From NCBI RefSeq assembly GCF_900167555.1, contig NZ_FUYF01000014.1, positions 1-53,636 on the forward strand: 53,636 nt of DNA, written 5' to 3'. The DNA is from Gemmiger formicilis (lineage in GTDB: Bacteria; Bacillota; Clostridia; Oscillospirales; Ruminococcaceae). A model generated the notes under the pieces. That model did no database searches. It was given only the letters and a program-made list of their open reading frames with translations, and had not been told where the DNA came from. How positions within the stretch are numbered: the first letter of the stretch is position 1; each line of letters opens with the position of its first letter. The translations under genes were made by a program, and so were the position numbers. Below are positions 26,420 through 34,257 of this stretch, piece after piece.

Positions 26420-27227
26420 ACTTGGCGCCCCCATTCAGCGTTGCACCGTCCATATTGTAGATGGCATCAATGATGCGGTTGCGGTAGGTGGAGTTGCCGT
26501 CGCCCTCGGCCATACGGCTCCAGCCGATCTCGCCCGCCAGACCCATGGCGCAGACCGCCGCGGCGGCAGCCTCGAGTTTATTGTCGGGGTTCGCAACGAC
26601 GAAGGCCGTCATCATGCCGGAGAGCTGGCAGCCCGTGCCGGTGATCTTGCCCATCTCGGGGCGTCCGTTGCGGATGACATAGCAGTCCGTGCCGTCGCTG
26701 ACAAGGTCGATGGCACCGGTGACGGCGACGATAGCGCCGCTTTTGGCCGCAAAGTCCTTGACAAATTTGACGGCACTGTCCAGATTTGCGTCGGTCACGG
26801 CGTCCGCAACGTCAGCGTCAACGCCCTTCGTCGTGCCGCTGCCCAGCGCCAGCGTCTTGATCTCGGAGATATTGCCGCGGATGACGGTGAATTTGATCTT
26901 CTCCATCAGCTCGACGGCGGTGTTCGTGCGCAGGGCCGACGCACCCGCGCCGACGGGGTCGAGCAGCACGACATGGCCGAGGGCATTCGCCTTTGCGCCC
27001 GCGCGGAACATGCCCTCGATGCTGCGCTGGTTCAGCGTGCCGATGTTGATGTTCAGGCCGCCGCAGATCGACGTGATGTCCTCGACGTCCTCCGGCTCAT
27101 CGGACATGATCGGGCTGCCGCCGCAGGCCAGCAGAATGTTGGCCACGTCGTTGACCGTGACATAGTTCGTGATATTGTGCACCAGCGGCACAGTGTTGCG
27201 CACATTTTCAAGACAGGTTCCCAGCAT
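26406..27227 (-). CDS. thiM: Hydroxyethylthiazole kinase ThiM
   Basis: This 273-residue ribokinase-fold enzyme phosphorylates THZ for salvage. It shows VHNITNYVTVNDVANILLACGGSP at the N-terminus, LDPVGAGAS, RGNISEI and ITGTGCQLSG. It is the first gene after the TPP riboswitch; AAGGAGCG precedes the ATG. With ThiE, ThiD and CytX, and with no thiC or thiG seen, the operon serves salvage of both thiamine halves. Confidence 0.94.
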   Translation of the reverse strand: MLGTCLENVRNTVPLVHNITNYVTVNDVANILLACGGSPIMSDEPEDVEDITSICGGLNINIGTLNQRSIEGMFRAGAKANALGHVVLLDPVGAGASALRTNTAVELMEKIKFTVIRGNISEIKTLALGSGTTKGVDADVADAVTDANLDSAVKFVKDFAAKSGAIVAVTGAIDLVSDGTDCYVIRNGRPEMGKITGTGCQLSGMMTAFVVANPDNKLEAAAAAVCAMGLAGEIGWSRMAEGDGNSTYRNRIIDAIYNMDGATLNGGAKYELR

Positions 27228-27247
27228 ACAAAACGCTCCTTATAAGT

Positions 27248-27282
27248 AAAAATGCGGATACGCCTGCAAAGACATATCCGCA
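27248..27282 (-). terminator. Riboswitch expression-platform terminator
   Basis: On the minus strand, TGCGGATA pairs with TATCCGCA and is followed by TTTTT, just upstream of thiM. Position and form fit termination when TPP is bound. Confidence 0.8.
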
Positions 27283-27299
27283 CAAAAGCTCACAAGAAG

Positions 27300-27430
27300 C
27301 GCAGTGCTACGGTATCTCCCTACGTTGGCATTATCCAAATCAGGTTCAGGCAGCACCGCGGCGGCGCTGCCTTTTGGGTCAGGGCGATACAGCCCACTCT
27401 CAGCCCGCTTTACGCAAGCTCCCCTTTTGT
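27300..27430 (-). ncRNA. TPP riboswitch (THI element)
   Basis: On the minus strand the leader carries GCGGGCTGAGAGTGG (pyrimidine-sensing arm) and ACCTGATTTGGATAATGCC then AACGTAGGGA (pyrophosphate arm), the conserved core of the TPP aptamer, with a variable GC-rich P3 extension. It controls thiM and the genes behind it by the terminator at 27248-27282. Confidence 0.95.
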
Positions 27431-27438
27431 ACAAATTT

Positions 27439-27467
27439 ACAGTAGCACAGTTTGTCGTGTTTTGCAA
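27439..27467 (-). promoter_or_regulatory. Promoter of the thi operon
   Basis: On the minus strand, TTGCAA (27467-27462), a 17-bp spacer and TACTGT (27444-27439) place the start just upstream of the TPP aptamer. Confidence 0.6.
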
Positions 27468-27496
27468 GGCTTTTGCTTCATTTTTTGCAAAACCAC

Positions 27497-27527
27497 TTGA
27501 CATTAAACCCGGCTTTCATGCTATGCT
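27497..27527 (+). promoter_or_regulatory. Promoter candidate for the DUF362 gene
   Basis: TTGACA (27497-27502) and TATGCT (27522-27527) with a 19-bp spacer point right, away from the thi promoter. Palindromic element D lies between it and the gene. Confidence 0.45.
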
Positions 27528-27585
27528 AGAGACAGCAGAAAGGCAAAAATGCGGGTGCGAACCGGAGCTGCCGCTGCGGTTTCAA

Positions 27586-27737
27586 TAGCCTTCCCCCGAG
27601 GGGGAAGGTGGCCGAGGCCCCGACCGAGGCCGGATGAGGGGCAGCCCTCCGTTGGCCACCCGTGAACAGGCAGCAATCGCATGCTTTGCCCTCATCAGTC
27701 CGCTCCGCGGACAGCTTCCCCCGAGGGGGAAGCCTTT
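27586..27737. repeat. CTTCCCCC-type palindromic element D
   Basis: The element is flanked by CCTTCCCCCGAGGGGGAAGG and TTCCCCCGAGGGGGAAGCC, with GGATGAGGGGC and GCCCTCATC arms inside. It resembles the abundant non-autonomous intergenic elements of Faecalibacterium relatives and encodes nothing. Confidence 0.65.
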
Positions 27738-27772
27738 TATCACGTTACTATTTTAAACGGAGGTCTCCTATT

Positions 27773-28654
27773 ATGGCTAAATCCACAGTCTATTTCACCA
27801 ACGAACTCACCCCCGAAGCCGTTGTGAAGATGTACCGCCAGCTGGGCATCGAGCTGCCCGGCAAGGTGGCCGTCAAGGTCCATAGCGGTGAGGACGGCAA
27901 CCAGAACTACCTGCACCCCGAGTTTATGAAGCCCGTCATCGACGCCGTCAACGGCACCGTTGTTGAGTGCAACACAGCCTACGGCGGCGCGCGCAACGAG
28001 ACGCCTAAGCACATCGAGCTGATGAAGAAGCATCATTGGAGCGACCTGTTTGATGTTGACATCATGGACGCCGAGGGTCCGGACGTCGAATGGCCCGTCG
28101 AGAACGGCAATGTCCTCAAGGTCAACTATCTGGGCAAGAACATCGAGAATTATGACAGTATGCTCGTGCTCATCCACTTCAAGGGTCACCCGATGGGCGG
28201 CTACGGCGGTGCGCTCAAGCAGCTGTCCATCGGCTGCGCGTCCAGCGCCGGCAAGACGTACATCCATACCGGCGGCAAGGTCACCGATCAGAACATCCTG
28301 TGGGAGAACTGCGCCGAGCAGGACACCTTCCTTGAAGCCATGGCAGACGCCGCCTCCACCGTGGCAAAGCACTTTGCGGGCAAGATCGCCTATGTCGCCA
28401 TCATGAAGAACCTTTCCGTTGACTGCGACTGCTGCGCCGTGGCCGAGGACCCCTGCATGAACGATGTTGGCATCCTCTCGAGCCTTGACCCCGTCGCGCT
28501 GGACCGCGCCTGCATTGATCTGGTCATAAACAGCAATGACCCGGGCCGCGACCACTTTATGGAGCGCGTCAACAGCCGCCACGGCACCCACACCATCGAC
28601 AGCGCCGAGACCCTTGGCATCGGCACGCAGGCGTATGAGCTGGTGAAGGTGTAA
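27773..28654 (+). CDS. DUF362-domain protein
   Basis: This 293-residue protein opens with the DUF362 pattern (VAVKVHSGEDGNQNYLHP) and has GHPMGGYGGALKQLSIGCAS in its middle. CDCCAVAEDPCMNDVGI shows Cys residues that could bind metal. ILSSLDPVALDRACIDLV is near the C-terminus. Some relatives carry a ferredoxin domain; this one does not have the full CxxCxxCxxxC pair. The biochemical role is unknown. GGAGGTCT precedes the ATG. Confidence 0.85.
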   Translation: MAKSTVYFTNELTPEAVVKMYRQLGIELPGKVAVKVHSGEDGNQNYLHPEFMKPVIDAVNGTVVECNTAYGGARNETPKHIELMKKHHWSDLFDVDIMDAEGPDVEWPVENGNVLKVNYLGKNIENYDSMLVLIHFKGHPMGGYGGALKQLSIGCASSAGKTYIHTGGKVTDQNILWENCAEQDTFLEAMADAASTVAKHFAGKIAYVAIMKNLSVDCDCCAVAEDPCMNDVGILSSLDPVALDRACIDLVINSNDPGRDHFMERVNSRHGTHTIDSAETLGIGTQAYELVKV

Positions 28655-28691
28655 ACGCCCATTTGCCTGAAGAAGCCAAAAGCCGCAAAAA

Positions 28692-28734
28692 AGCATCCGC
28701 CGTGCAGAGAGGCGTCTCTCTGCACGGCGGATGT
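28692..28734. terminator. Bidirectional terminator
   Basis: A long stem, CATCCGCCGTGCAGAGA with its complement, between A-rich and T-rich flanks ends both the DUF362 gene and the convergent hybrid cluster protein gene. Confidence 0.8.
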
Positions 28735-28736
28735 TG

Positions 28737-30305
28737 TTATTGTCGGTTCAGTATCTTTTCCAAGTCTGTTTTCGGGTCGCCCGTGGGCGTCAGGTTGTAC
28801 TGCTTAACGAGAAAGTCCAGTACATTCGGTGAGACGAACGCCGGGAGCGTGGGGCCAAGGTAGATATTGCGCAGCCCCAGATACAGCAGCGTCAGCAAAA
28901 TGCAGACAGCCTTCTGCTCATACCACGACAGCACCAGCGTAAGCGGCAGGTCGTTGACGCCGCAGCCAAACGCCTCGGCCAGCGCCAGCGCAATGCGAAT
29001 GGCGCTGTAGGCGTCGTTGCACTGCCCGCAATCCAGAACGCGCGGGATGCCTTCGATGCTGCCCAGATCCATATCGTTCAGCCGGTACTTGCCGCAGGCC
29101 AGCGTCAGAATCAGCGTGTCGGGCGGCGTCATCCGTGCAAAGTCCGTGTAGTAGCTGCGCGTCGGTGCTGCACCGTCGCAGCCGCCGATCAGGAAAAAGT
29201 GGCGTATCTTCCCCTCCCGGACCAGCCAGACGATCTGCTCTGCGTGGGACAGCACCGCATTGCGGGCAAAGCCGGTCATGACCGTGCTGCCGCCGTTCAT
29301 CCCGGTCATCGGGTGATCCTCGGGGTAGCCGCCGCATTCCAGCGCCTTTTCAATGACCGGGGTGAAATCCTTGTCGTCCCCGATGTGGGTCAGCTCCGGG
29401 TAGGACACCACCGACGTCGTGAACACACGGTCACTGTAGCTCTGCCGCACCGGCATCAGACAGTTCGTTGTGAACAGGATGGGCGCGGGGATGTTGTGGA
29501 ACTCTGACTGCTGGTTCTGCCAGCCCGTGCCGAAGTTGCCTTTGAGGTGCGGATATTTTTTCAGTTCCGGGTAGCCGTGGGCGGGCAGCATCTCACTGTG
29601 GGTGTAGATGTTGATGCCCCTGCCCGCGGTCTGGTCCAGCAGCAGCTTCAGATCGTGCAGGTCGTGGCCGCTGACCACGATGAAGGGGCCCTTCTCAATC
29701 GTCAGCGGCACCGTGACCGGCACGGGGTCACCGTATGCGCCGGTGTTGGCTGCGTCCAGCAGCGCCATACAGGCCAGATTGACTTCTCCGGTTTTCAGCA
29801 CCAGCGCCAGCAGCTCGTCAGGCGTTTTCTCTGCGCCGATGGCCTCGAGTGCCTCATAGAAAAAGGCGTTCACAGCGGGGTCTGTTCTCCCCAGTGCGCG
29901 GGCGTGGTACGCATAGGCCGCCATGCCTTTGAGCCCAAAGAGGATCAGCGATTTCAACGAGCGCACGTCCTCCCCCGCCGCCCAAAGCGCGGCAAGGTCG
30001 TAATCGTCAAGCTGCCCGGGGCCGACGGCAGCCTTTTCCTTTTCGATTTCCGTCTTGCATTGCAGGATAGTTTCGTTGTTGAAGTTCACGTTCGTGATCG
30101 TCGTGAACAGGCCCTTCAAAATCAATTCATCGGTGTGCGGTGTCGGTGTCCCAGCCCGCGCCGCCCGCGCCAGCCCGATAAGTGCCCCGATCAGCTCATC
30201 CTGATAGTTGGCGGTGTCGGCCTTTTTGCCGCAGACACCGGCCTTGCCGTCGCAGCCGGTGTTATGCGCCGTTTGTTGGCACTGAAAGCAGAACATTTCT
30301 CGCAT
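28737..30305 (-). CDS. hcp: Hybrid cluster protein (hydroxylamine/NO reductase)
   Basis: The 522-residue protein has the N-terminal cluster motif MFCFQCQQTAHNTGC then GVC, and the hybrid-cluster ligands in TNCLMP, LIGGCDG and DCGQCNDAYSAI. Hcp removes nitric oxide and hydroxylamine, and in some species drives protein S-nitrosylation. The start at 30305 has ACAGGAGG upstream. It lacks an hcr reductase gene beside it, so electrons must come from another donor. Confidence 0.95.
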   Translation of the reverse strand: MREMFCFQCQQTAHNTGCDGKAGVCGKKADTANYQDELIGALIGLARAARAGTPTPHTDELILKGLFTTITNVNFNNETILQCKTEIEKEKAAVGPGQLDDYDLAALWAAGEDVRSLKSLILFGLKGMAAYAYHARALGRTDPAVNAFFYEALEAIGAEKTPDELLALVLKTGEVNLACMALLDAANTGAYGDPVPVTVPLTIEKGPFIVVSGHDLHDLKLLLDQTAGRGINIYTHSEMLPAHGYPELKKYPHLKGNFGTGWQNQQSEFHNIPAPILFTTNCLMPVRQSYSDRVFTTSVVSYPELTHIGDDKDFTPVIEKALECGGYPEDHPMTGMNGGSTVMTGFARNAVLSHAEQIVWLVREGKIRHFFLIGGCDGAAPTRSYYTDFARMTPPDTLILTLACGKYRLNDMDLGSIEGIPRVLDCGQCNDAYSAIRIALALAEAFGCGVNDLPLTLVLSWYEQKAVCILLTLLYLGLRNIYLGPTLPAFVSPNVLDFLVKQYNLTPTGDPKTDLEKILNRQ

Positions 30306-30374
30306 TTGGTTTCCTCCTGTCGGCAGAATCATCACCTTCTATTCTGCCCGCCAGGAGGATTTTTTATACCGTTC

Positions 30375-30953
30375 TCACGGCTGCGGTGTCGCGCCCTCCT
30401 GCTCCATCTTGCGCAGCGTTTCCTGCCGGATGGCCTCCCGCAGCGCCTGCATATAGGGCGAGAACTGCGACTGCTCCACGCCGTAGGTCAGGTTCAGCGC
30501 ATACTCCTGCGGCTCCCAGGTCGCAATCGCGGACTCGTTGTGCTGGACGACGGCCTCCATTTTATCCAGCGCCTTGTAGATTTTGGCCTCCGTCGTCTGC
30601 AAGGCAGCCATCTCCGCGTACAGCGTCCGCATCTCGGTGCAGACCGGCTCGGGCAGTGAATCGACCCAGCGGGAAAGCAGTGCTTCCTCGGCGGCCTCAT
30701 CGGCGGCGGTCTTGTCAAACGCCGGGATGTCCCCGGTAAAGCACTCGCCCAGATCGTGGATCAGGCACATGCGGATGACCTTGTCCATGTCCGCCTGCGG
30801 AAATTCATCCCGCAGCCAGAACGCCATCAGCGCAATGCGCCAGCTGTGCTCGGCCACGCTCTCATGCCGTCCCTTCGATGTATAGCAATGCCGCGTTGTG
30901 TCCTTGAGTTTTTCCGCTGTGTGCAGCGCCTCCAACAGCTTTTCCGGTTCCAT
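30375..30953 (-). CDS. HD-domain phosphohydrolase, YfbR-like
   Basis: This 192-residue HD protein has ESVAEHSWRIALMA, MCLIHDLGECFTGDIPAF and a later conserved Asp/Glu region, the pattern of 5'-deoxynucleotidase-like HD enzymes that clip dNMPs. The start at 30953 is supported by GGAGG in the leader (GGGGAGGTCTGCAC). Substrate is inferred from family only. Confidence 0.85.
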   Translation of the reverse strand: MEPEKLLEALHTAEKLKDTTRHCYTSKGRHESVAEHSWRIALMAFWLRDEFPQADMDKVIRMCLIHDLGECFTGDIPAFDKTAADEAAEEALLSRWVDSLPEPVCTEMRTLYAEMAALQTTEAKIYKALDKMEAVVQHNESAIATWEPQEYALNLTYGVEQSQFSPYMQALREAIRQETLRKMEQEGATPQP

Positions 30954-31042
30954 GTGCAGACCTCCCCTATTTTTACCGCTATTGTAGCAGATATAAAACG
31001 CAGTTGCAAGGCGGAGATTTTTTCTGATTTTTTCTTTTTTTT

Positions 31043-31389
31043 GCAGAAAGTCTCTCGCAATACAGGGCATTAAAAGTACAATTTGGAAACATTTAATTTA
31101 CTATTACGGTTTGTAAATCATTCTGCCGTTATAAAACTCTGTAGGGGCGAGCAATGCTCGCCCGTGCCCGCGCGCTATGTGCAAGGCCTTCCCGGAAAAG
31201 CCTTGCTGCACCAGGTTGGCGGGCGAACAATGTTCGCCCCTACATTCTCTCTATAACAAAGCAGGTGCTTTTTCTTACTTTTTCTCATTTTTTTCAAGAA
31301 ATTCTCTCGCAATACTCCTTTCTCTCCCCTGCCCTGCCACAAACTTCCTATAAAAAAAGACTCGCAAATCCATTGCGAGTCCTTTTCTG
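31043..31389. repeat. Second iteron cluster, beside the par operon
   Basis: Four copies of the origin iteron (TTGCGAG-N5/6-TTCTG) lie here. Minus-strand copies are at 31043-31061 (TTGCGAGAGACTTTCTGC) and 31296-31313. A facing pair at 31352-31367 and 31373-31389 also serves as the terminator hairpin of the par operon. Palindromic element E sits between the first two. About 4.5 kb separate this cluster from the origin cluster, so it may titrate Rep or take part in handcuffing. Confidence 0.65.
31139..31247. repeat. GTAGGGGCG-type palindromic element E
   Basis: The left hairpin is TGTAGGGGCGAGCAATGCTC, the right GGCGGGCGAACAATGTTCGC then CCCTACA. It is homologous over its length to elements at 41063-41186 and 52200-52330 (the last inverted), with diverged centres. 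Confidence 0.7.
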
Positions 31390-31395
31390 TAACAA

Positions 31396-31878
31396 TTATT
31401 GCTTCTGTAACTCCTGCAGCAAGGGATTGTGCAGCAGCAGCCCCACGATTTGATAGCGGTAGCTTTTGACCGTCTGCCCCTGGGATTCCGAGTAAAGCCC
31501 GCGGACACAGCCGCTTTCCCGGTCAAACAGCGCGTCGATCAGCTGCAGCTGCTCCGCTGTGACCAGCAGCGTGACCTGTCCCTTCGTGTCAAGGCCGCGG
31601 CCATGGGTCGGCATGTACTTTTCGCGGCAGTCAAACGACGACAGCACGTAATAGCTCTCGGGGTGCTTCTCTGCCTCGATGCGCCGCGCGGATGCTGCGT
31701 CCTCATCCCCGCACACGCAGTGGTCCAGGCCGACCTGCCGGAGCTTGGCCAGCTCCTCCTGCAAAATGCGGTTGGCCAGCGTACCGATCTTACTGTCCTG
31801 CCACAATGCTTCCATCTCAAGCAGGTCGTAAATTTTGCGGTGCAGGCGGATACGCAGCCTATACTTCCTGGGCTTCAT
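31396..31878 (-). CDS. Third gene of the partition operon, probable ribbon-helix-helix protein
   Basis: This is a 160-residue basic protein. Its N-terminus (RKYRLRIRLHRKIYDLLEMEA) resembles a ribbon-helix-helix DNA-binding segment; the rest has no recognised domain. The start at 31878 lies inside the end of parB, so translation is coupled, and the operon terminator follows at 31352-31389. A role in centromere binding or par autoregulation is inferred from position. Confidence 0.65.
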   Translation of the reverse strand: MKPRKYRLRIRLHRKIYDLLEMEALWQDSKIGTLANRILQEELAKLRQVGLDHCVCGDEDAASARRIEAEKHPESYYVLSSFDCREKYMPTHGRGLDTKGQVTLLVTAEQLQLIDALFDRESGCVRGLYSESQGQTVKSYRYQIVGLLLHNPLLQELQKQ

Positions 31879-33121
31879 CGGCGCTGCGCTCCACCTTTGC
31901 AATTATTTCCCGCAGCCGCGTGGCCGTGGCGATCATCTCGTCCAGCTCCTTCATGGCCTGCCGGCGCTCCTCGTGGGTATATTTTTCTGCAAGGCGCTTC
32001 TCGGGGTTTTTCCTGCGCAGCATCGTTTCCAGGCGGCTTGTCTGGCTGGACAGCTTGCCCGTAATTTTGCTCTGTGCCTTGGCGCCGGCGGTCTTTTCCC
32101 TGACCTCCCGGATGACCTCTGTCTGCTCGACCTGCGCGGCGGGCTGCTCCGGCGGGATGGTCTTGACCTTTCGGATGGTCTCCTTCAGACACGCCATCTC
32201 CTTCTGGACCGTGAACACCGCAGCGACCAACGCCTCGTGGGCATCCTGCATGCTGCTGGTGTCGGCCACCGTCCGCAGTGCATCCACGAACCGCCCGCGA
32301 ATCGCTTTTTTCTCGTCCTCAATGGCTGCGCTGCCCGGGCCGTTGTACGCAATAGCATAGAGCTGCTGCAGCATTTGGGCAGCGATTCTCTGTTCCTCGG
32401 GCGTCATCCGCAAAAAACTCTCCGCCTCGCTGCGCAGCACAAAGCCACGATCCAGCAGATCCTTGAGACCTTCATTCAGATTTTTTTCAATGCTCAGATC
32501 CTTATCGATCTGCCGCCCGTTGATGGGCGTTGCCTCCTTGATGGCCTTTTTTGCCTCGGCTGCTGTCAGGTTGTACGGCTCTGCCTGCAGGCAGGACACC
32601 AGCTCGGCAACCGCCTTGCGGCGGATCATCTCGTTGGCAAAGCCGCCGCGCACCTGCAGATTGGCGCTCAGCAGCATGACCTTTTTCTCGTTGTCGCTGA
32701 GCGGTGTTGTGACAACACGGCAGTTTTTGACTGTGTTCCACTTTGCGTCGCCGCGCGCCTGCAAATAATTCAATGCCTTATAGCGGCGCTCGCCGGAGAG
32801 CAGAACGTACTTCGTCTGTTTGCCATCCGTCCGCGGATATACGACCAGATTGTGCATCAGGCCGTTACGGTCAATGTCGTTGGCCAGTGTTTCCACATCC
32901 TCGTCGGTGTCCAGCTGGCGGAAAATCGCATTGTCCGGGTTCAGCTCGATGTCCTGCAAGGCAATTTCCCGCAGCTCATAGGCAAGCTCGGCGCGGTTCT
33001 GCGTGGCCAGGTTGGCAATCAGGCTGCCGGAGGCGTTGTTGTTTCCGGCGCTGAAAACCGCCTCGGTGGACGGAATACCCACCTCGACCTTGGATCTGCC
33101 GGGCTTCTTTTTCATAGCCAT
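31859..33121 (-). CDS. parB: ParB-like partition protein
   Basis: The 420 residues contain the ParB/Spo0J N-terminal domain (IALQDIELNPDNAIFR) with the CTP-binding box LLSGERRYKAL near residues 107-117 and a central helical DNA-binding region. A long C-terminal extension rich in charged and Ala residues (about 320-420) follows. It should bind the centromere and stimulate ParA. It starts 1 bp after the parA stop. Confidence 0.85.
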   Translation of the reverse strand: MAMKKKPGRSKVEVGIPSTEAVFSAGNNNASGSLIANLATQNRAELAYELREIALQDIELNPDNAIFRQLDTDEDVETLANDIDRNGLMHNLVVYPRTDGKQTKYVLLSGERRYKALNYLQARGDAKWNTVKNCRVVTTPLSDNEKKVMLLSANLQVRGGFANEMIRRKAVAELVSCLQAEPYNLTAAEAKKAIKEATPINGRQIDKDLSIEKNLNEGLKDLLDRGFVLRSEAESFLRMTPEEQRIAAQMLQQLYAIAYNGPGSAAIEDEKKAIRGRFVDALRTVADTSSMQDAHEALVAAVFTVQKEMACLKETIRKVKTIPPEQPAAQVEQTEVIREVREKTAGAKAQSKITGKLSSQTSRLETMLRRKNPEKRLAEKYTHEERRQAMKELDEMIATATRLREIIAKVERSADEAQEV

Positions 33122-33122
33122 C

Positions 33123-33977
33123 TTACTTTTCCTCCAATTCCGCCAGGCGCTTTTTCAGCTCCTCATACGCCGCCACATAGCTTTTGGCCGGGGGCTGCGT
33201 GCGGGCCGAGTAGCAGACCGGCACGCAGCGGTTGATGCTGTTATCCACACTCTTGCCAAAGGCGATTTCCGCGTTGAACAGCGTTGCGCCGAGCTTGGCC
33301 CGGCAGTCACTGCGGATGTCCTGCGAGGCTGCACTTTTCTGCACCATCGTCAGCATCACGCCGACGCCCTTGATGCGGGAGGTCTTGCTCTTGCGCATCT
33401 CATTGCAGAGCACATAGGTGCGGAACGCCGAGTCCTCCGAGAAGGAATCGCACTTCAGCGGGATCAGCACATAGTCCGCCGCGGCAATTGCGTTGGAGAG
33501 CAGCAGGCTGTCCCGGCTTGGCTGGGTGTCGATCAGGATATAATCGTACTCGTCCTTGACCTGGCGCAGGAAATAGTCCAGCACGTCGGTATCGCTGGCC
33601 AGATACTTCGGGTCGCCACGGTCATAGTCCCGCTGGGCGTCCGTGTACAGATCCTCCAGCCGCTTGGACAGGCGCGGCGTCTGGTCGTTGGCCGGGATCA
33701 GGTCCACGTTTTCATATTCCGACTCGACGATAAAATCTCTGGTCTGTGTGTTGTAGCGGAAGCCGTCGATCATATCATACAGACTGCGGTTGGCAAAGGC
33801 CTTGCTGGTAATGGCGTTGCCGCCTGTCAGGGCAAACGTCAGGTTGCCCTGCGGGTCGGTGTCCAGGCAAAGCACCTTTTTGCCCTCGTCGCCCATCAGA
33901 TAGGCAAGGTTAGAGGTCGTTACGGTTTTTCCGCAGCCGCCCTTTTCCACCGCAATGGTTATTACTGTTGCAGCCAT
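33123..33977 (-). CDS. parA: ParA partition ATPase
   Basis: The 284-residue P-loop ATPase has deviant Walker A VEKGGCGKTVTTSNLA at the very N-terminus, VLCLDTDPQGN (A') and YILIDTQPSRD (Walker B). There is no N-terminal HTH, so it is of the small type (Ib-like or chromosomal-like). It segregates plasmid copies over the nucleoid. The start at 33977 is preferred since GGGG lies 9 bases upstream; an ATG at 33992 is possible. Its leader holds the first centromere-like repeat. Confidence 0.92.
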   Translation of the reverse strand: MAATVITIAVEKGGCGKTVTTSNLAYLMGDEGKKVLCLDTDPQGNLTFALTGGNAITSKAFANRSLYDMIDGFRYNTQTRDFIVESEYENVDLIPANDQTPRLSKRLEDLYTDAQRDYDRGDPKYLASDTDVLDYFLRQVKDEYDYILIDTQPSRDSLLLSNAIAAADYVLIPLKCDSFSEDSAFRTYVLCNEMRKSKTSRIKGVGVMLTMVQKSAASQDIRSDCRAKLGATLFNAEIAFGKSVDNSINRCVPVCYSARTQPPAKSYVAAYEELKKRLAELEEK

Positions 33978-34004
33978 TCGCTTGTTCCCCATTTCATTAT
34001 GTAG

Positions 34005-34257
34005 TTATAACACCGTGGCAAATTATTTTTTATGTCGTTTTCATCTATGTATAGTATACCACATTTGCCAGCATCGTCAACAGCACTTTTGCAGTTTTGG
34101 CAGGGCTTTTCTGCGGCAGAGAAGTCTTATAACTCCGTGGCAAACTTTTATATAAAGAAAAAAGCATATAGACACGCCCATGCCGCAGCTTTTGCGGAGC
34201 GGGTATCCATACGCTTTTTGTTATGCTTTTTGGTCTTATAACTCCGTGGCAAATTTA
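34005..34257. repeat. Candidate centromere: three TTATAACTCCGTGGCAAA repeats
   Basis: Direct copies lie at 34005-34024 (one base changed), 34127-34147 and 34236-34257, all in the same orientation, between rep and parA. The third overlaps the rep stop codon. Spacing is roughly 122 and 109 bp. A fourth copy is at 39474-39495. Regular direct repeats beside parA are the usual form of a plasmid partition site (or of a par operator). Hairpins CCGCA/TGCGG and AAAAAGCATA/TATGCTTTTT between copies 2 and 3 may end rep transcription. Confidence 0.65.

Noticed and set aside
33241-33249. Perfect DnaA-box-like TTATCCACA inside parA
   Set aside because: It lies in coding sequence for conserved ParA residues, is single, and is far from the iteron origin; most likely chance.
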